Shown: positions 16,830 to 26,135 of the stretch, piece after piece | How positions within the stretch are numbered: position 1 is the first letter of the stretch | How the letters are laid out: the number at the start of each line of letters is the position of its first letter | Assembly: GCF_039749495.1 (NCBI RefSeq) | Contig: NZ_JBDLLU010000003.1 | Coordinates: forward strand, 92,967-156,966 | Origin: Dehalogenimonas sp. THU2 | Lineage (GTDB): Bacteria > Chloroflexota > Dehalococcoidia > Dehalococcoidales > Dehalococcoidaceae | Length of the DNA stretch: 64,000 nucleotides | Reading direction: 5' to 3' | The notes under the pieces: model-generated | What the model saw: the letters and a program-made list of their open reading frames with translations, nothing else | What the model was told of the DNA's origin: nothing | Databases searched by the model: none | Made by a program: the position numbers and the translations under genes

Positions 16830-18754
16830 CGGGAACCCTTATTGGATGGCATTGCCTGGCGGGTGACACCGGGGAAAAGAGCGGCATCGGTGTGGGGCAA
16901 GAACATTGAAGCGATATAATTATCCATGAAGGAGGCATTCTCGGAGAGTTCGATATTGGTCACCAGTTTGGCGACAAGCTTGCCAGCCTCAACAAGGTCG
17001 GTGGAGAAGCTGCAAAGCCGTGCCCCCAATAATGAACCGTTGCCTACAAATACAAATCTATCTCGGCATATGTCCGGCAGAAGGCCGACGGTCACCGCGT
17101 CTTCTATATCCAGGTGACTGCCGAAAGTCCCGGCGATAACCACCTTGTCCAGTTGTTCGAAGGTCATATCGACACTCGCTAAAAGCGTCTGGTATCCGGC
17201 GTACATCGCCGCTTTGGCGCGTATGAGGTTATCGATATCCACCTCGGTCAGCACGATATCCTTGCCGGTGCCGGTCTCGTGTGCCTCGACGACCAGATAC
17301 TCATATCCATCGGTGCCGGGCCGAACCCGTTCGGATACCTCGGGCTGGAATTTCCCTCGTTGATCGATGACACCGGCGGTAAAGAGTCCGGCGACGATGC
17401 TTATCAGGCCGGCGCCGCAGATGCCGCGCGGTTTTTCGCCCCCGATAGCCGTGACCACCGGGCCTCCGCTTCGGGTGCCGATCTTGAACGTCTCGATCGC
17501 GCCGCTGGTCGCCAGCATGCCGTGGCGGATGCCCCCACCCTCGAAGGCAGGACCGGCTGAACATGACGCGCTGACCATCCACTCGGAGTTGCCGACGACC
17601 GTTTCGCCGTTGGTGCCGATATCAATATATAGCACCGTTTCCTGTCGCTGAAATATTCCGGTGCCGACCAACCCGGAGACGATATCTCCACCGATGTAAC
17701 TTGCTACTGAAGGAACGACGTATAGTGGTACTCCCGCGCCGACCAATAGCCCGATGTCCCCGGAAGGGAGAGCCGGAAGGTCGGCTGCGGTCGGCACATA
17801 CGGCGCCAGTCTCAAATGCTTTGGATCGAGACCCAGTAATAAGTGGACCATCGTAGTGTTGGCCGCCACGGTGACGTGAGCGATATCCGATCCATCGATA
17901 CCCGCTCGCCCGGTCATTTCGTTGATAAGTTTGTTGAGTGTGGTTACGACCGCCCGCTGCAGTGTTTCCAGCCCCCCGGGTTTTCCCGCGTAGGCGATGC
18001 GGCTGATGACATCATCCCCGTAGGAGCGTTGCCCATTGTATTCCACCCCTTGGGCCAGGACTCTACCCTCGGTTAAATCGAGAACTTCCCCGCGTACGCC
18101 AGTGGTGCCGATATCGAAGGCCAATCCATACATGTGTGATCGTGTGTCGCCCGGTTCGATATCTGTCAAACGGAGACCACCCGGTTCTTTCAATACCGTG
18201 AGAGTCACTCTCCAATTCCCGCCCCGGAGCGAAGCGGCGATTTTCTTCAGCAGAATGATATTAAGACGGGCGTTTTGGATCCCGTGGGATTCCAATTCAC
18301 GTTCGATGCGCGTCAGGTCGCTGGAATTATCCTTCAGGCTGGGCTGCGGAAGCTCCACCAGGAGTTTGAATACAGGAGGAGAGAAGCGCCAGTTGGTGGC
18401 GGCTAAGGTTTCTTCACTGGTGACCAGGGATCTTAAGTGACCTTCCGAGACCGGAGCGCGGCTTTCCGGTGGCACTTCAACGATCAGATCGCTCATTACC
18501 CGGCACCGGCAGGCCAGACGGAATCCGGATGATATTTCGTCGTTGCACAGTTGCAGCGATGGCGGGCTTTCGACCTCACCCTTGATAATTTTCACTTTGC
18601 AGGTGCCGCACACGCCGTCCCCTCCGCAGGATGCAGTGATGCCGACGCCGGCGCGGCGCGCCAGTTCCAACAGGTTTTCGCCGCAGTTGGCTTCGACCGT
18701 GATTCCGTACGGCTGAAAGGCCACCTGGTATTTGTCGCTGATTTGCTGGTTCAT
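16826..18754 (-). CDS. Reductive activator of the corrinoid Fe-S protein (RACo-type, ASKHA ATPase)
   Basis: The N-terminal ferredoxin-like domain binds a 2Fe-2S cluster through C43, C49, C52 and C70 (CGGDGVCGTC...C). A linker and then an ASKHA (actin-like) ATPase region follow, with LAFDIGTTGVRGEVLDL (about 210-226) and YIDIGTNGETVVGN. At 642 residues it matches RACo proteins, which use ATP to re-reduce Co(II) in the corrinoid Fe-S protein. It starts 17 bases after fhs and overlaps the CooC-like gene by 4 bases. The short name acsV is sometimes used for this gene. Confidence 0.9.
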   Translation of the reverse strand: MNQQISDKYQVAFQPYGITVEANCGENLLELARRAGVGITASCGGDGVCGTCKVKIIKGEVESPPSLQLCNDEISSGFRLACRCRVMSDLIVEVPPESRAPVSEGHLRSLVTSEETLAATNWRFSPPVFKLLVELPQPSLKDNSSDLTRIERELESHGIQNARLNIILLKKIAASLRGGNWRVTLTVLKEPGGLRLTDIEPGDTRSHMYGLAFDIGTTGVRGEVLDLTEGRVLAQGVEYNGQRSYGDDVISRIAYAGKPGGLETLQRAVVTTLNKLINEMTGRAGIDGSDIAHVTVAANTTMVHLLLGLDPKHLRLAPYVPTAADLPALPSGDIGLLVGAGVPLYVVPSVASYIGGDIVSGLVGTGIFQRQETVLYIDIGTNGETVVGNSEWMVSASCSAGPAFEGGGIRHGMLATSGAIETFKIGTRSGGPVVTAIGGEKPRGICGAGLISIVAGLFTAGVIDQRGKFQPEVSERVRPGTDGYEYLVVEAHETGTGKDIVLTEVDIDNLIRAKAAMYAGYQTLLASVDMTFEQLDKVVIAGTFGSHLDIEDAVTVGLLPDICRDRFVFVGNGSLLGARLCSFSTDLVEAGKLVAKLVTNIELSENASFMDNYIASMFLPHTDAALFPGVTRQAMPSNKGSR

Positions 18755-18771
18755 ATCATCATGCTGCCTGA

Positions 18772-20538
18772 TTAAAACAATCCCTTCACTTTTCCCGTCT
18801 CCACATCGACATCGATGCGCCGAAAAGCCGGGTCTGACGATGTACCTGGCATAAGCTTGATATCCCCAGCCACCGGCACGATGAATCCGGCGCCGTTATA
18901 TACCAGGATATCACGGATCGGCAGCGTCCAGCCTTCGGGGCGCCCTTTGAGCGCAGGGTCATGCGACAGTGACAAGTGCGTTTTCACCATGCAGGTGGCA
19001 AAATGAGCCTTAGTTGGGTCGGCCTCGATCGTCTGGGCTTTGGACAAAGCGTCCGGCGTGTAACTTACGCCATCCGCTCCATACACTTCTTTCGCGATTT
19101 TATCTATGCGCGCCCTGAGCGGCAGATTGTCCTCGTAGAGCAGTTTAAAGTCATTGGCCTCTTCGCAGGCGTCGATGACAGCGTCGGCCAGTTCCAACGC
19201 GCCTTCTCCGCCGTTCAACCAGTGACGTGAAACCGCGGCACGGGCGCCTGCTGCCTCTGCAGCACGCTTTACGATACTGATCTCCTCCGGAGAGTCGGTA
19301 TGGAAATGGTTGATGCACACCACGGGGTTCATCCCGGACTTTTTGACCGTTTCGATATGGGCGATGAGATTCAACAGGCCTTTTTCGACCAGACCCGGAT
19401 TGGGATCGGTATAGGCGGCGTCCAGTGGTTTACCGGGGGTTACCCTTGGCCCGCCGCCGTGCATCTTCAAGGCGCGTATCGTGGCGACAATAACGGCGCA
19501 GTTGGGTTTCAGCCCGCTCACCCGGCACTTGATGTTCCAGAACTTCTCGAAACCGATGTCGGCGCCAAAACCGCTTTCGGTGACGTGGTAATCTGATAAT
19601 TTCAAAGCCACCTGATCAGCCACGATCGAAGATTGGCCGACAGCGATGTTGGCGAAAGGTCCGGCATGCACCATCACCGGCTGTCCCTCGATACTTTGCA
19701 GTAGATTAGGATTGGAGGCTCTCACCAGCCACGCGGTCATAGCCCCGTCCACTTCAAGGTCCTTGGTGGTCACCGGGTTGCCCTGCCGGTCATAGGCTAC
19801 CACTATCCGGGAGATACGTTCTCTCAGATCGCGGAGGCTGGTGAAGACGGCCATGATGGCCATGACCTCGGAACTGACGGAAATGGCGAACCCGCTACGC
19901 ATCATGAAGCCGTCGGTTTTACCGCCCAGCCCGATGATTATATCTCTCAGAGACTGGGCGCAGAAATCCATCACCCAGCGCATGGGTACGTTGTGGGGGT
20001 CGATATTCAATCGCTTGAGGTTGCGTTTGCCTAAAAACTCATCGGTGTTGATGGCCTCATGCTGCAAGCGGGCGGTCAAGGCCACCATCGCCAGGTTGTG
20101 GGCATTGGTAATAGCGTCGATATCGCCGGTCAAGCCAAGTGAAAAAGGCGTCAAGGGGATGCACTGTGACAACCCGCCACCGGCCGCACTGCCCTTGATG
20201 TTGAAAGTTGGTCCGCCGGAAGGCTGGCGGATAGCGCCGGAGACATTACCTTTGCGTTTGGCCAGACCCTGCACCAGGCCCATGGTCGTGGTGCTTTTAC
20301 CTTCACCCAGTGGTGTGGGGGTGATGGCGGTAACGTCGATATACCTGCCGTTGGGCTGGTCTTTGAGCCTGGCGGTAACCGCTGAGTAGTCCACCTTACC
20401 CAGGTGATGGCCGTAAGGCAGGAGTTCCTCATCAAGGATGCCCCATTCCGCAGCCAGCCGGTTAACCGGTTTCATGGTTTTTTCAGCTTCCTCGGCAATC
20501 TGCCAGTCCTTGAGCCTGGTCGGATCAAGTTTGACCAA
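18772..20538 (-). CDS. fhs: Formate-tetrahydrofolate ligase
   Basis: Fhs makes 10-formyl-THF from formate, THF and ATP, the entry to the methyl branch. The 588-residue protein has the N-terminal P-loop region [14 protein letters not shown] (about residues 71-84) and the [19 protein letters not shown] block. The start is TTG at 20538, with AAAGGAG 8 bases upstream. It is the first gene of the long minus-strand run and is divergent from an Fe-S protein gene. The formate dehydrogenase that could feed it lies at 53-58 kb. Confidence 0.95.
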   Translation of the reverse strand: MVKLDPTRLKDWQIAEEAEKTMKPVNRLAAEWGILDEELLPYGHHLGKVDYSAVTARLKDQPNGRYIDVTAITPTPLGEGKSTTTMGLVQGLAKRKGNVSGAIRQPSGGPTFNIKGSAAGGGLSQCIPLTPFSLGLTGDIDAITNAHNLAMVALTARLQHEAINTDEFLGKRNLKRLNIDPHNVPMRWVMDFCAQSLRDIIIGLGGKTDGFMMRSGFAISVSSEVMAIMAVFTSLRDLRERISRIVVAYDRQGNPVTTKDLEVDGAMTAWLVRASNPNLLQSIEGQPVMVHAGPFANIAVGQSSIVADQVALKLSDYHVTESGFGADIGFEKFWNIKCRVSGLKPNCAVIVATIRALKMHGGGPRVTPGKPLDAAYTDPNPGLVEKGLLNLIAHIETVKKSGMNPVVCINHFHTDSPEEISIVKRAAEAAGARAAVSRHWLNGGEGALELADAVIDACEEANDFKLLYEDNLPLRARIDKIAKEVYGADGVSYTPDALSKAQTIEADPTKAHFATCMVKTHLSLSHDPALKGRPEGWTLPIRDILVYNGAGFIVPVAGDIKLMPGTSSDPAFRRIDVDVETGKVKGLF

Positions 20539-20589
20539 TCGGGAAGTCTCCTTTCTCCGGGCGGTCCATCACCCGCGAATGCCGGTACC

Positions 20590-20611
20590 CCTAAAATATA
20601 CTCTTTTTAGG
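20590..20611. promoter_or_regulatory. Short inverted repeat upstream of fhs
   Basis: CCTAAAA (20590-20596) and TTTTAGG (20605-20611) form a 7-bp stem 52 bases upstream of the fhs start. It may be an operator or leader hairpin of the acs operon. I could not find a convincing minus-strand -35/-10 pair around it. Confidence 0.3.
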
Positions 20612-20675
20612 CACTGGAGCGCACCTTATGCTAAGCTGCGGCGCTTTCCAAACGCGACTGCACTAGATTGTATTC

Positions 20676-20684
20676 TGGTATACT
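20676..20684 (+). promoter_or_regulatory. Possible extended -10 promoter for the Fe-S protein gene
   Basis: TGGTATACT fits an extended -10 (TGn before TATACT), 62 bases ahead of the ATG at 20746. No good -35 lies 17 bases upstream. The rest of the fhs/20746 spacer holds no other gene. Confidence 0.35.
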
Positions 20685-20745
20685 GAGAATAGGTGGCAGG
20701 CAGAATCACAATATCTACCCGGGATAGGACTCGACTGAGCAACAT

Positions 20746-21291
20746 ATGCATCACTCCTTACCGTTTTACGGCCGTTACCAGAACCGTTTCTTGAAAGCCT
20801 ATATGACGCTGGCTCCGTTTACCCGGTTGCCGCTTCTGGGCAAGCTTGTGCGCCGTTTGGCCAACAATTATGCCCGGAGCCAGCATGGAGGTTTCGCCCT
20901 GAATTCGGGGGAAGCCGCAGCTATCGTCGATGCCTCAGACTGGGTTGCAATCGGGGAGTGCGCCTGCCGCAAGGTATTTCATAATTGCGATAACCCGATC
21001 GAAGCAGAGATTGTGGTCGGATTCGGCAGAGAAGTGTATTCCGATGCCGAGCACAACTTCAGGGAAGTCTCTAAGGATGAGGCTAAGGCATTACTACTTC
21101 GGTGCAAGGACGCTAACCTCATGTCCATCATGATGCAATGCCGCGGTCATTACTATGCCATATGCAATTGCTGCCACTGTTGCTGTGTGCCATACCGGCT
21201 GAAACGCCGCTACGGCATAGAATACGCCATCATCCGGGACGAGAATATCGTCGAGAGCTTCAAACACCAGATGTCTGAGCATCAAGACTAA
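20746..21291 (+). CDS. Cysteine-rich Fe-S-type protein, function unknown
   Basis: I do not recognise a named gene. The 181-residue protein has two Cys-rich motifs: GECACRKVFHNC (about residues 67-78) and CNCCHCCC (about 144-151). This CxCR ... CNCCxCC pair occurs in a family of Fe-S proteins in anaerobes, usually followed by ordinary ferredoxin motifs; those are absent here. There is no membrane segment or signal peptide. It is divergent from fhs, so it may share control with the acs operon (inference). The ATG at 20746 has only a weak ribosome site. Confidence 0.75.
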   Translation: MHHSLPFYGRYQNRFLKAYMTLAPFTRLPLLGKLVRRLANNYARSQHGGFALNSGEAAAIVDASDWVAIGECACRKVFHNCDNPIEAEIVVGFGREVYSDAEHNFREVSKDEAKALLLRCKDANLMSIMMQCRGHYYAICNCCHCCCVPYRLKRRYGIEYAIIRDENIVESFKHQMSEHQD

Positions 21292-21317
21292 GCGATACGT
21301 TCAGTGTCGCCGCATGC

Positions 21318-21323
21318 TATAAT
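21318..21323 (+). promoter_or_regulatory. -10 box upstream of the PAP2 gene
   Basis: A consensus TATAAT lies 31 bases before the TTG start at 21355. The -35 region is poor. Confidence 0.4.
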
Positions 21324-21354
21324 ACGGCCACTTTAGAGAAGCGAGTCGGGTTTA

Positions 21355-21942
21355 TTGACCAAACTAAAGCTGGCTAACTACATATCGGATGGGCTGAACC
21401 CTTTGGTCCTCGGCCTCGTTATATTAGCCAATGTAGCGTTTACCGCGGCAGCTGATGCCGCTCAGGCCTTCGGTTGGTTCCTGCTCGTAACCGGGCTGGT
21501 GTTCCTGCCGGTTCTCTTGATCGCTATGTTCTTTGTCAGAACCGGCCGCATGGACGCGCTGTTCTCCAACCGCAGGCACCAGCGCCATCGGATCTATGTC
21601 ATTGGGTTGTTCTTTGCTGTGCTGACCATGCTCGTGCTCAACTGGCTCAACGCGCCGGTGGAAATCGTGGCTACGCTGGTAACCGGCATTGTAACGGTAG
21701 TAACCTTCGCCGCGGTCAACCTTTGGTGGAAGATCAGCGTCCATACCTCCACGGTATCTGCGCTGGCGGTTATCCTGCTCGTGCTCTATGGCTGGTGGGC
21801 GGTGCCTTCATTGGTACTGGTACCCATGATGGGCTGGTCGAGGATCGTACTGGCACAACATACACTTGGGCAGGTCGTCGCCGGGGCGCTGGTATCGGCG
21901 ATTATCGTGATAGCCGTATTCTTTCAATACGGCGTCATCTAA
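21355..21942 (+). CDS. PAP2-superfamily membrane phosphatase-like protein
   Basis: The 195-residue product has about five to six hydrophobic helices. Its C-terminal half keeps PAP2-type motifs: KISVHTSTVSAL (SGH-like motif, His near 128) and GWSRIVLAQHTLGQVVAGALV (SR....H motif, His near 174). PAP2 enzymes dephosphorylate lipid or isoprenoid phosphates at the membrane; here the substrate is unknown. The TTG start at 21355 lies 63 bases after the upstream stop. Confidence 0.78.
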   Translation: MTKLKLANYISDGLNPLVLGLVILANVAFTAAADAAQAFGWFLLVTGLVFLPVLLIAMFFVRTGRMDALFSNRRHQRHRIYVIGLFFAVLTMLVLNWLNAPVEIVATLVTGIVTVVTFAAVNLWWKISVHTSTVSALAVILLVLYGWWAVPSLVLVPMMGWSRIVLAQHTLGQVVAGALVSAIIVIAVFFQYGVI

Positions 21943-21992
21943 CCGCGGTTCGTCAACCACATTTTCCTGGAATGAGACCTGCTGCTGTGCGG

Positions 21993-22100
21993 TTATTTTT
22001 TTGCGCGTTTGGAAAGCCCCTTCGCGATGCCGAAGATCAAAGCCCCGCCAAGGATGACAATTACGCTGAATATGATGGTGCCGATCGTTTCTTCCGACAC
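21993..22100 (-). CDS. Small single-pass membrane protein (35 residues)
   Basis: A 36-codon frame starts at GTG (22100), with GAGGAG seven bases upstream, and ends with TAA at 21993. It encodes MSEETIGTIIFSVIVILGG followed by ALIFGIAKGLSKRAKK: a short acidic head, a hydrophobic helix of about 20 residues and a strongly basic tail. That topology and the good ribosome site argue for a real small membrane protein of unknown function. It is too short for ordinary ORF cut-offs. Confidence 0.6.
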   Translation of the reverse strand: MSEETIGTIIFSVIVILGGALIFGIAKGLSKRAKK

Positions 22101-22302
22101 GATGTTTCTCCTCAGCGATCCTAAGGGATCGACGCGCTAATGGAGCAAGTATAGCACCACCGATCTACCGGTGGAAGTAAATAAAACGGTACCAAAGGAA
22201 AATAAGCCTGATTAACGAACAAGTCGAGCCGAAACGGAGTTATCGCTGAACGAACGATGGAGAAGATATTGGTTGGGGGTGGTGAAAATGCCCGGAAGAA
22301 AA

Positions 22303-22377
22303 TGGCTCCCGAGGAAGGATTCGAACCTTCGACCAATCGGTTAACAGCCGACCGCTCTACCACTGAGCTACTCGGGA
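22303..22377 (-). tRNA. tRNA-Asn (GTT)
   Basis: The minus strand folds as a tRNA with acceptor TCCCGAG/CTCGGGA, anticodon loop CTGTTAA (anticodon GTT), T-loop GTTCGAATC and encoded CCA. It is the last of four tRNAs in a tandem transcript. Confidence 0.95.
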
Positions 22378-22386
22378 ACGTGAATA

Positions 22387-22460
22387 TGGCTGCCGAGCCA
22401 GGGCTCGAACCTGGGCAAAAGGATTCAAAGTCCTTCGTGCTACCACTACACAACTCGGCA
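22387..22460 (-). tRNA. tRNA-Gln (TTG)
   Basis: Minus strand acceptor TGCCGAG/CTCGGCA, anticodon loop with TTG flanked by AAGGAC/ATCCTT stem bases, T-loop GTTCGAGCC and encoded CCA. Confidence 0.95.
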
Positions 22461-22483
22461 ACGGCTTCTGTCCTGGTAGAAGC

Positions 22484-22571
22484 TGGTGCCGGAGGTCGGA
22501 CTCGAACCGACACAGAGGGTGCCCCCTAGCAGTGTTTGAGACTGCCGCGTCTACCATTCCGCCACTCCGGC
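22484..22571 (-). tRNA. tRNA-Leu (CAA)
   Basis: Minus strand acceptor GCCGGAG/CTCCGGC, anticodon loop CTCAAAC (anticodon CAA), a long class II variable arm and encoded CCA. The long variable arm fits a leucine tRNA. Confidence 0.93.
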
Positions 22572-22604
22572 TCGTCCTAAAGCCGAATATTTTAAAGAAC
22601 AAGT

Positions 22605-22680
22605 TGGTGCCGAGACCCAGACTTGAACTGGGGACACGTGGATTTTCAGTCCACTGCTCTACCGACTGAGCTATCTCGGC
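22605..22680 (-). tRNA. tRNA-Phe (GAA)
   Basis: Minus strand acceptor GCCGAGA/TCTCGGC, D-arm AGCTCAGTCGGTAGAGC, anticodon loop CTGAAAA (anticodon GAA) and encoded CCA. It is the first tRNA after the cluster promoter. Confidence 0.95.
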
Positions 22681-22696
22681 GCTGACAACGCATGAT

Positions 22697-22725
22697 ATTG
22701 TAGCCGGTCCGTCATGTCCGGTCAA
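22697..22725 (-). promoter_or_regulatory. Promoter of the tRNA cluster
   Basis: On the minus strand TTGACC (22725-22720) and TACAAT (22702-22697) are spaced by 17 bases. The predicted start lies about 10 bases before tRNA-Phe. Confidence 0.65.
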
Positions 22726-22787
22726 GCAGAACGCGGTTTGGAGGCATCGTTAGCCCGGTAATGATGACCAGCTTGCTGCCGGATGGG

Positions 22788-25217
22788 CTAATCGTCCTCC
22801 GGCACCTCGGCACCGCCGTCGTCGAGGTCCTGACCCAGCGCTTCCTTGACCTCGTCGGCCAGGCGGGCGGCGCGGGGGTAACCGATATGCAGTTTTCGCT
22901 GCAGGAAAGAGGCGGAGATGGTGCCGGTCTCCTGGGCCAGGTTCATAGCGGTCTCGAACAGGCTGTCCTGCTGCTGCTTTTTATCTGAGCCGCCGGTGAC
23001 CATCTGAGTGGCTGCGGCCAGTTCTTCCACCTTGAGCATAGGTGCCTGGGCTTCCGGTTGTTGACCGTTCCAGAAATAGACCAGTCGCTCGGTCTCCAGG
23101 TCGGAGACGTAGCAGCCCTGCAAACGCTTGGGCTTGGCGGCGTCGGTGGGCATGTAGAGCATATCGCCGCGGCCGAGCAGTTTTTCGGCGCCTACGGCAT
23201 CGAGGATGGTGCGGGAATCCACCTGGGAGGTCACGGCAAAGCTGATGCGGGTGGGGAAGTTGGCTTTGATCAGGCCGGTAATGACATCGACCGAAGGACG
23301 CTGTGTAGCCACGACGAGGTGAATGCCCACGGCGCGGGCCATCTGCGCCAGGCGGCAGAGCAGGTGCTCCACATCGTCGAAACCGGCCATCATCAGGTCG
23401 GCCAATTCATCGATGACCAGCACCAGGTACGGCATCCGCTCCACTCCGGGTTTCTTGTGATAGGCGTCGATATTGCGCGCCGCCACCGAGGCCATCTGCT
23501 TGTAGCGGCGGTCCATCTCACCGGCCAGCCACTTCAGCGCGCCGATGGCCTTATCTACGTCCACGATGACCGGTGCCGCCAGGTGGGGCATGGAATTGTA
23601 GGGGGTAAGCTCCACCCGCTTGGGGTCGATCATGATGAACTTGACCTCGGACGGCGTGTTGTTCATCAGGATGCAGCAGATAATGGCGTTCAGGCAGACC
23701 GTCTTGCCGGAGCCGGTGGCGCCGGCGATGAGCAGGTGCGGCATCTTGGCCAGGTCACCGACCACGGCTTCACCGCCCGCGCCCTTGCCAAGAGCCAGTG
23801 CCAGGGGCGCTTTGGCTTTGAGCTTCTGGAAGGCGGTGGTCTCTATGACTGTCCTCATGCTGACGCTGCCCAGCAGGGTATTGGGTACCTCGATGCCGAC
23901 CAGGGATTTGCCCGGGATCGGCGCCTCGATGCGGATAGAGGGCGCGGCCAGGGCCAGAGACAGGTCGTTGGCCAGTGAGGAAATGCGGTCCACCTTGACC
24001 CGGGTGCGGCCGGTCTCCACCTGGCGGGTGACGACGTTGCCGTCCTTGTCTTTTTCTTTGAGTTCCTTGGTGCGACGGTCCCAGCCCGGTTCCACGCCGA
24101 ACTGGGTGACGGTGGGGCCGGCGTTAATCTGAACCACCGAGCCGTCCACACCGTAGCTGCGCAGAGCGTCCTCAATGAGGCGGGCGCGGAGTTGATTGTC
24201 CGCTTCGCCGTATTCTATCTCCGGTGTGTAATCCAGTATCTCCACCGGAGGCAGCCGCCAACCGTCGGAGGTGAGCATCGTGGCGGTCTCGCCGTATTTG
24301 CGCCAGACATCCTGGGCTACCTGTTTCAGGTCGCGGCCCTCGGCGCGGTCGGCTTTGTCGGTTTTGGATTCGGTCTCCGGTTCTTCGGTATCGGGTGCCG
24401 GTGTCGCCGCAGCCGCAGGGGACTGGCCGGCGCCGGAAACCAGCACGGAGGCCGGGATGGCGGTGGCGGCTTCCGGGAACGGCGGCTTGGACCGGTTAAG
24501 CCGGAATTTATCACTTATCGAAGCCTGGCGCAGGGGAGGCTGCCTGGTTCCATCGGTAGCCGCCGGGGGGTAGGGTCGGAAGCTCTCCGTCTGCGGCGGT
24601 TCTTTATCGACACGGAAGGGACGGCTGACGATACCCGCCAGCCACTTGACCGACGCGAAGGCAACGGCCGGGGCCATGAGGACGAACGACAGGACGAACA
24701 GGCCAATCACCCGCAGCCAGCCGCCGGTGCCGAGGTCCGAGCCGATAAGGGCCAGCCCGACGCTGCCGCCGGCGCCGCCCAGCGCCAGGAGACCCCAGAC
24801 AGCCAGTATCAGTGTCGCCGCGCCCAGCCAGCGGTACCAGAAGATGAAGGTGGTCTTACGGGCAAACTCCAGCACCGCCTCGCGTTTGAAAACGGCAACG
24901 GCGATGATGATGCCAAGGATGACCAGCAGCAACCCCCAGCCGAAGACGGCGGCGGTACCGGAAAAGAGCTGGTTGATAAAAGTGTCGATGCGTTCCCGCT
25001 GCCAGAAGATCAGGCCGATCAGGCCGCCGATAAACACCGTCCAGCCCAGCCAGCTTAGATTCACCGGTTTTCCGGGCGGGGAGTTGTGGTTGGCGCGCGG
25101 TGTTACTTTCCGTGCAGGTTTGGCCGTTTTGACCGGCTTACGGGCTACGGTCTTGACCGCCGCGGGCTTGGATTTATTATTATTCGGTTTGGGTTTGAGG
25201 TTCTTGTTATTTGACAT
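22788..25217 (-). CDS. ftsK: FtsK/SpoIIIE-family DNA translocase
   Basis: FtsK pumps chromosomal DNA through the closing septum. The 809-residue protein has a basic N-terminus, about four membrane helices (residues 50-200), a Pro-rich linker, the FtsK motor with Walker A GATGSGKTVCLN and Walker B LVLVIDELADL, and a C-terminal gamma winged-helix (SASFLQRKLHIGYPRAARLADE) that reads KOPS-like sites. The linker is short compared with E. coli FtsK, nearer to SpoIIIE. It is preceded by AT-rich spacer sequence and stands alone. Confidence 0.94.
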   Translation of the reverse strand: MSNNKNLKPKPNNNKSKPAAVKTVARKPVKTAKPARKVTPRANHNSPPGKPVNLSWLGWTVFIGGLIGLIFWQRERIDTFINQLFSGTAAVFGWGLLLVILGIIIAVAVFKREAVLEFARKTTFIFWYRWLGAATLILAVWGLLALGGAGGSVGLALIGSDLGTGGWLRVIGLFVLSFVLMAPAVAFASVKWLAGIVSRPFRVDKEPPQTESFRPYPPAATDGTRQPPLRQASISDKFRLNRSKPPFPEAATAIPASVLVSGAGQSPAAAATPAPDTEEPETESKTDKADRAEGRDLKQVAQDVWRKYGETATMLTSDGWRLPPVEILDYTPEIEYGEADNQLRARLIEDALRSYGVDGSVVQINAGPTVTQFGVEPGWDRRTKELKEKDKDGNVVTRQVETGRTRVKVDRISSLANDLSLALAAPSIRIEAPIPGKSLVGIEVPNTLLGSVSMRTVIETTAFQKLKAKAPLALALGKGAGGEAVVGDLAKMPHLLIAGATGSGKTVCLNAIICCILMNNTPSEVKFIMIDPKRVELTPYNSMPHLAAPVIVDVDKAIGALKWLAGEMDRRYKQMASVAARNIDAYHKKPGVERMPYLVLVIDELADLMMAGFDDVEHLLCRLAQMARAVGIHLVVATQRPSVDVITGLIKANFPTRISFAVTSQVDSRTILDAVGAEKLLGRGDMLYMPTDAAKPKRLQGCYVSDLETERLVYFWNGQQPEAQAPMLKVEELAAATQMVTGGSDKKQQQDSLFETAMNLAQETGTISASFLQRKLHIGYPRAARLADEVKEALGQDLDDGGAEVPEDD

Positions 25218-25300
25218 AATTGTTAAATTTTATCAGCCGCCGTCGCGGTTGTAAAGATAAAAAATTTGATGAATCTACTGCCCGGCGTGTCATCGGTGGA

Positions 25301-25483
25301 TTAAGACTTCGGTTTAGTTTGTAACAGCCGCCAACCGGCATGGATCATCGCCAGACCCACCAGGGAAGCGATTATGGAAGAGAACATATCACCGGTAGCC
25401 CAACTCATAAACTCCGCTTCCGCGACGATGCTGAACAGCACAATGAACCCTGCGATTGTAAGAAGGACGCCTAATATTTTCAT
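25301..25483 (-). CDS. Small two-helix membrane protein, unknown
   Basis: A 60-residue ATG frame encodes two hydrophobic helices (residues 3-22 and 32-52) with a basic C-terminus. Upstream GGTAGAGA is a weak ribosome site. I do not recognise a family. It lies downstream in the spacer after ftsK and may be real or a chance hydrophobic frame. Confidence 0.45.
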   Translation of the reverse strand: MKILGVLLTIAGFIVLFSIVAEAEFMSWATGDMFSSIIASLVGLAMIHAGWRLLQTKPKS

Positions 25484-25700
25484 TTTTCTCTACCGCCTTC
25501 AGTACCACCGAATATTTCACCGGCGGCTTTACCAAGCCTGATTATAGGCTCTTTAACCGTTATAATGCCACCCCTCATCGCTCATCCGGGGTAAATAGTT
25601 GAGCGATACGTAGATGTATTGTTGAAAAAATTTCTGAGTCGTTTTCCAAAGTGCAAAAACGAACCCATTTTTATGATTTATCCACGATCACAGCCTACGA

Positions 25701-25726
25701 TGAGGGCGACCGGCCGGTCGCCCTCA
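25701..25726. repeat. 26-bp perfect palindrome (REP-like)
   Basis: TGAGGGCGACCGG is followed directly by its exact reverse complement. GC-rich GGGCGACC...GGTCGCCC palindromes recur in intergenic DNA of many bacteria, so this may be one copy of a REP-type family or a strong transcription barrier. Confidence 0.7.
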
Positions 25727-25832
25727 CGGGGCCCGATAATTTCGGTGTCACGGTCATTGATCGATAAACGCTGTTGAGAATTGTTTTTTGTTTTTCCATC
25801 GATGCCATTTTCAGGAAACAATTCGGATCTTT

Positions 25833-25861
25833 CACGATTGGAGTCCGACGCTCCAAACGTG
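25833..25861. repeat. Imperfect inverted repeat
   Basis: CACGATTGGAG and CTCCAAACGTG form an 11-bp stem with one mismatch around a 7-base loop. No T-run follows on either strand, so terminator function is doubtful. Confidence 0.5.
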
Positions 25862-26135
25862 AGGTTATTTGGTTGAAACAAATAAGATCAAATAAAATAA
25901 ATGCCTTTTTGCGGGTACTATCGCCGGGTGAGGGTAAACATAAGGGGCGGGGCTTCCCGCCACAGGCCGGAAGAACTGAACATCACGGAGTATATTATAC
26001 CATATCAAAAGGGTGAAAATAGGCTGTTTTTGGCGGGTTTGAAAATATATTTACGGACTTATCAGATTGAACCCGATTGATGCTTATTTTTGCGTAAAAG
26101 GGCGCGTGATTTCAATCGATTCTTCGTTGCTGGAC

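Noticed and set aside
22257..22529. 90-codon plus-strand frame across the tRNA region
   Set aside because: It covers the complements of two complete tRNA genes and enters a third, so it cannot be a normal protein gene.
23058..23978. 306-codon plus-strand open frame
   Set aside because: Antisense to ftsK in GC-rich DNA; composition (Gly, Asp, His) is a codon shadow of the real gene.
25678..25881. 67-codon minus-strand frame over the palindrome
   Set aside because: It spans two inverted repeats, has no ribosome site and no family resemblance.
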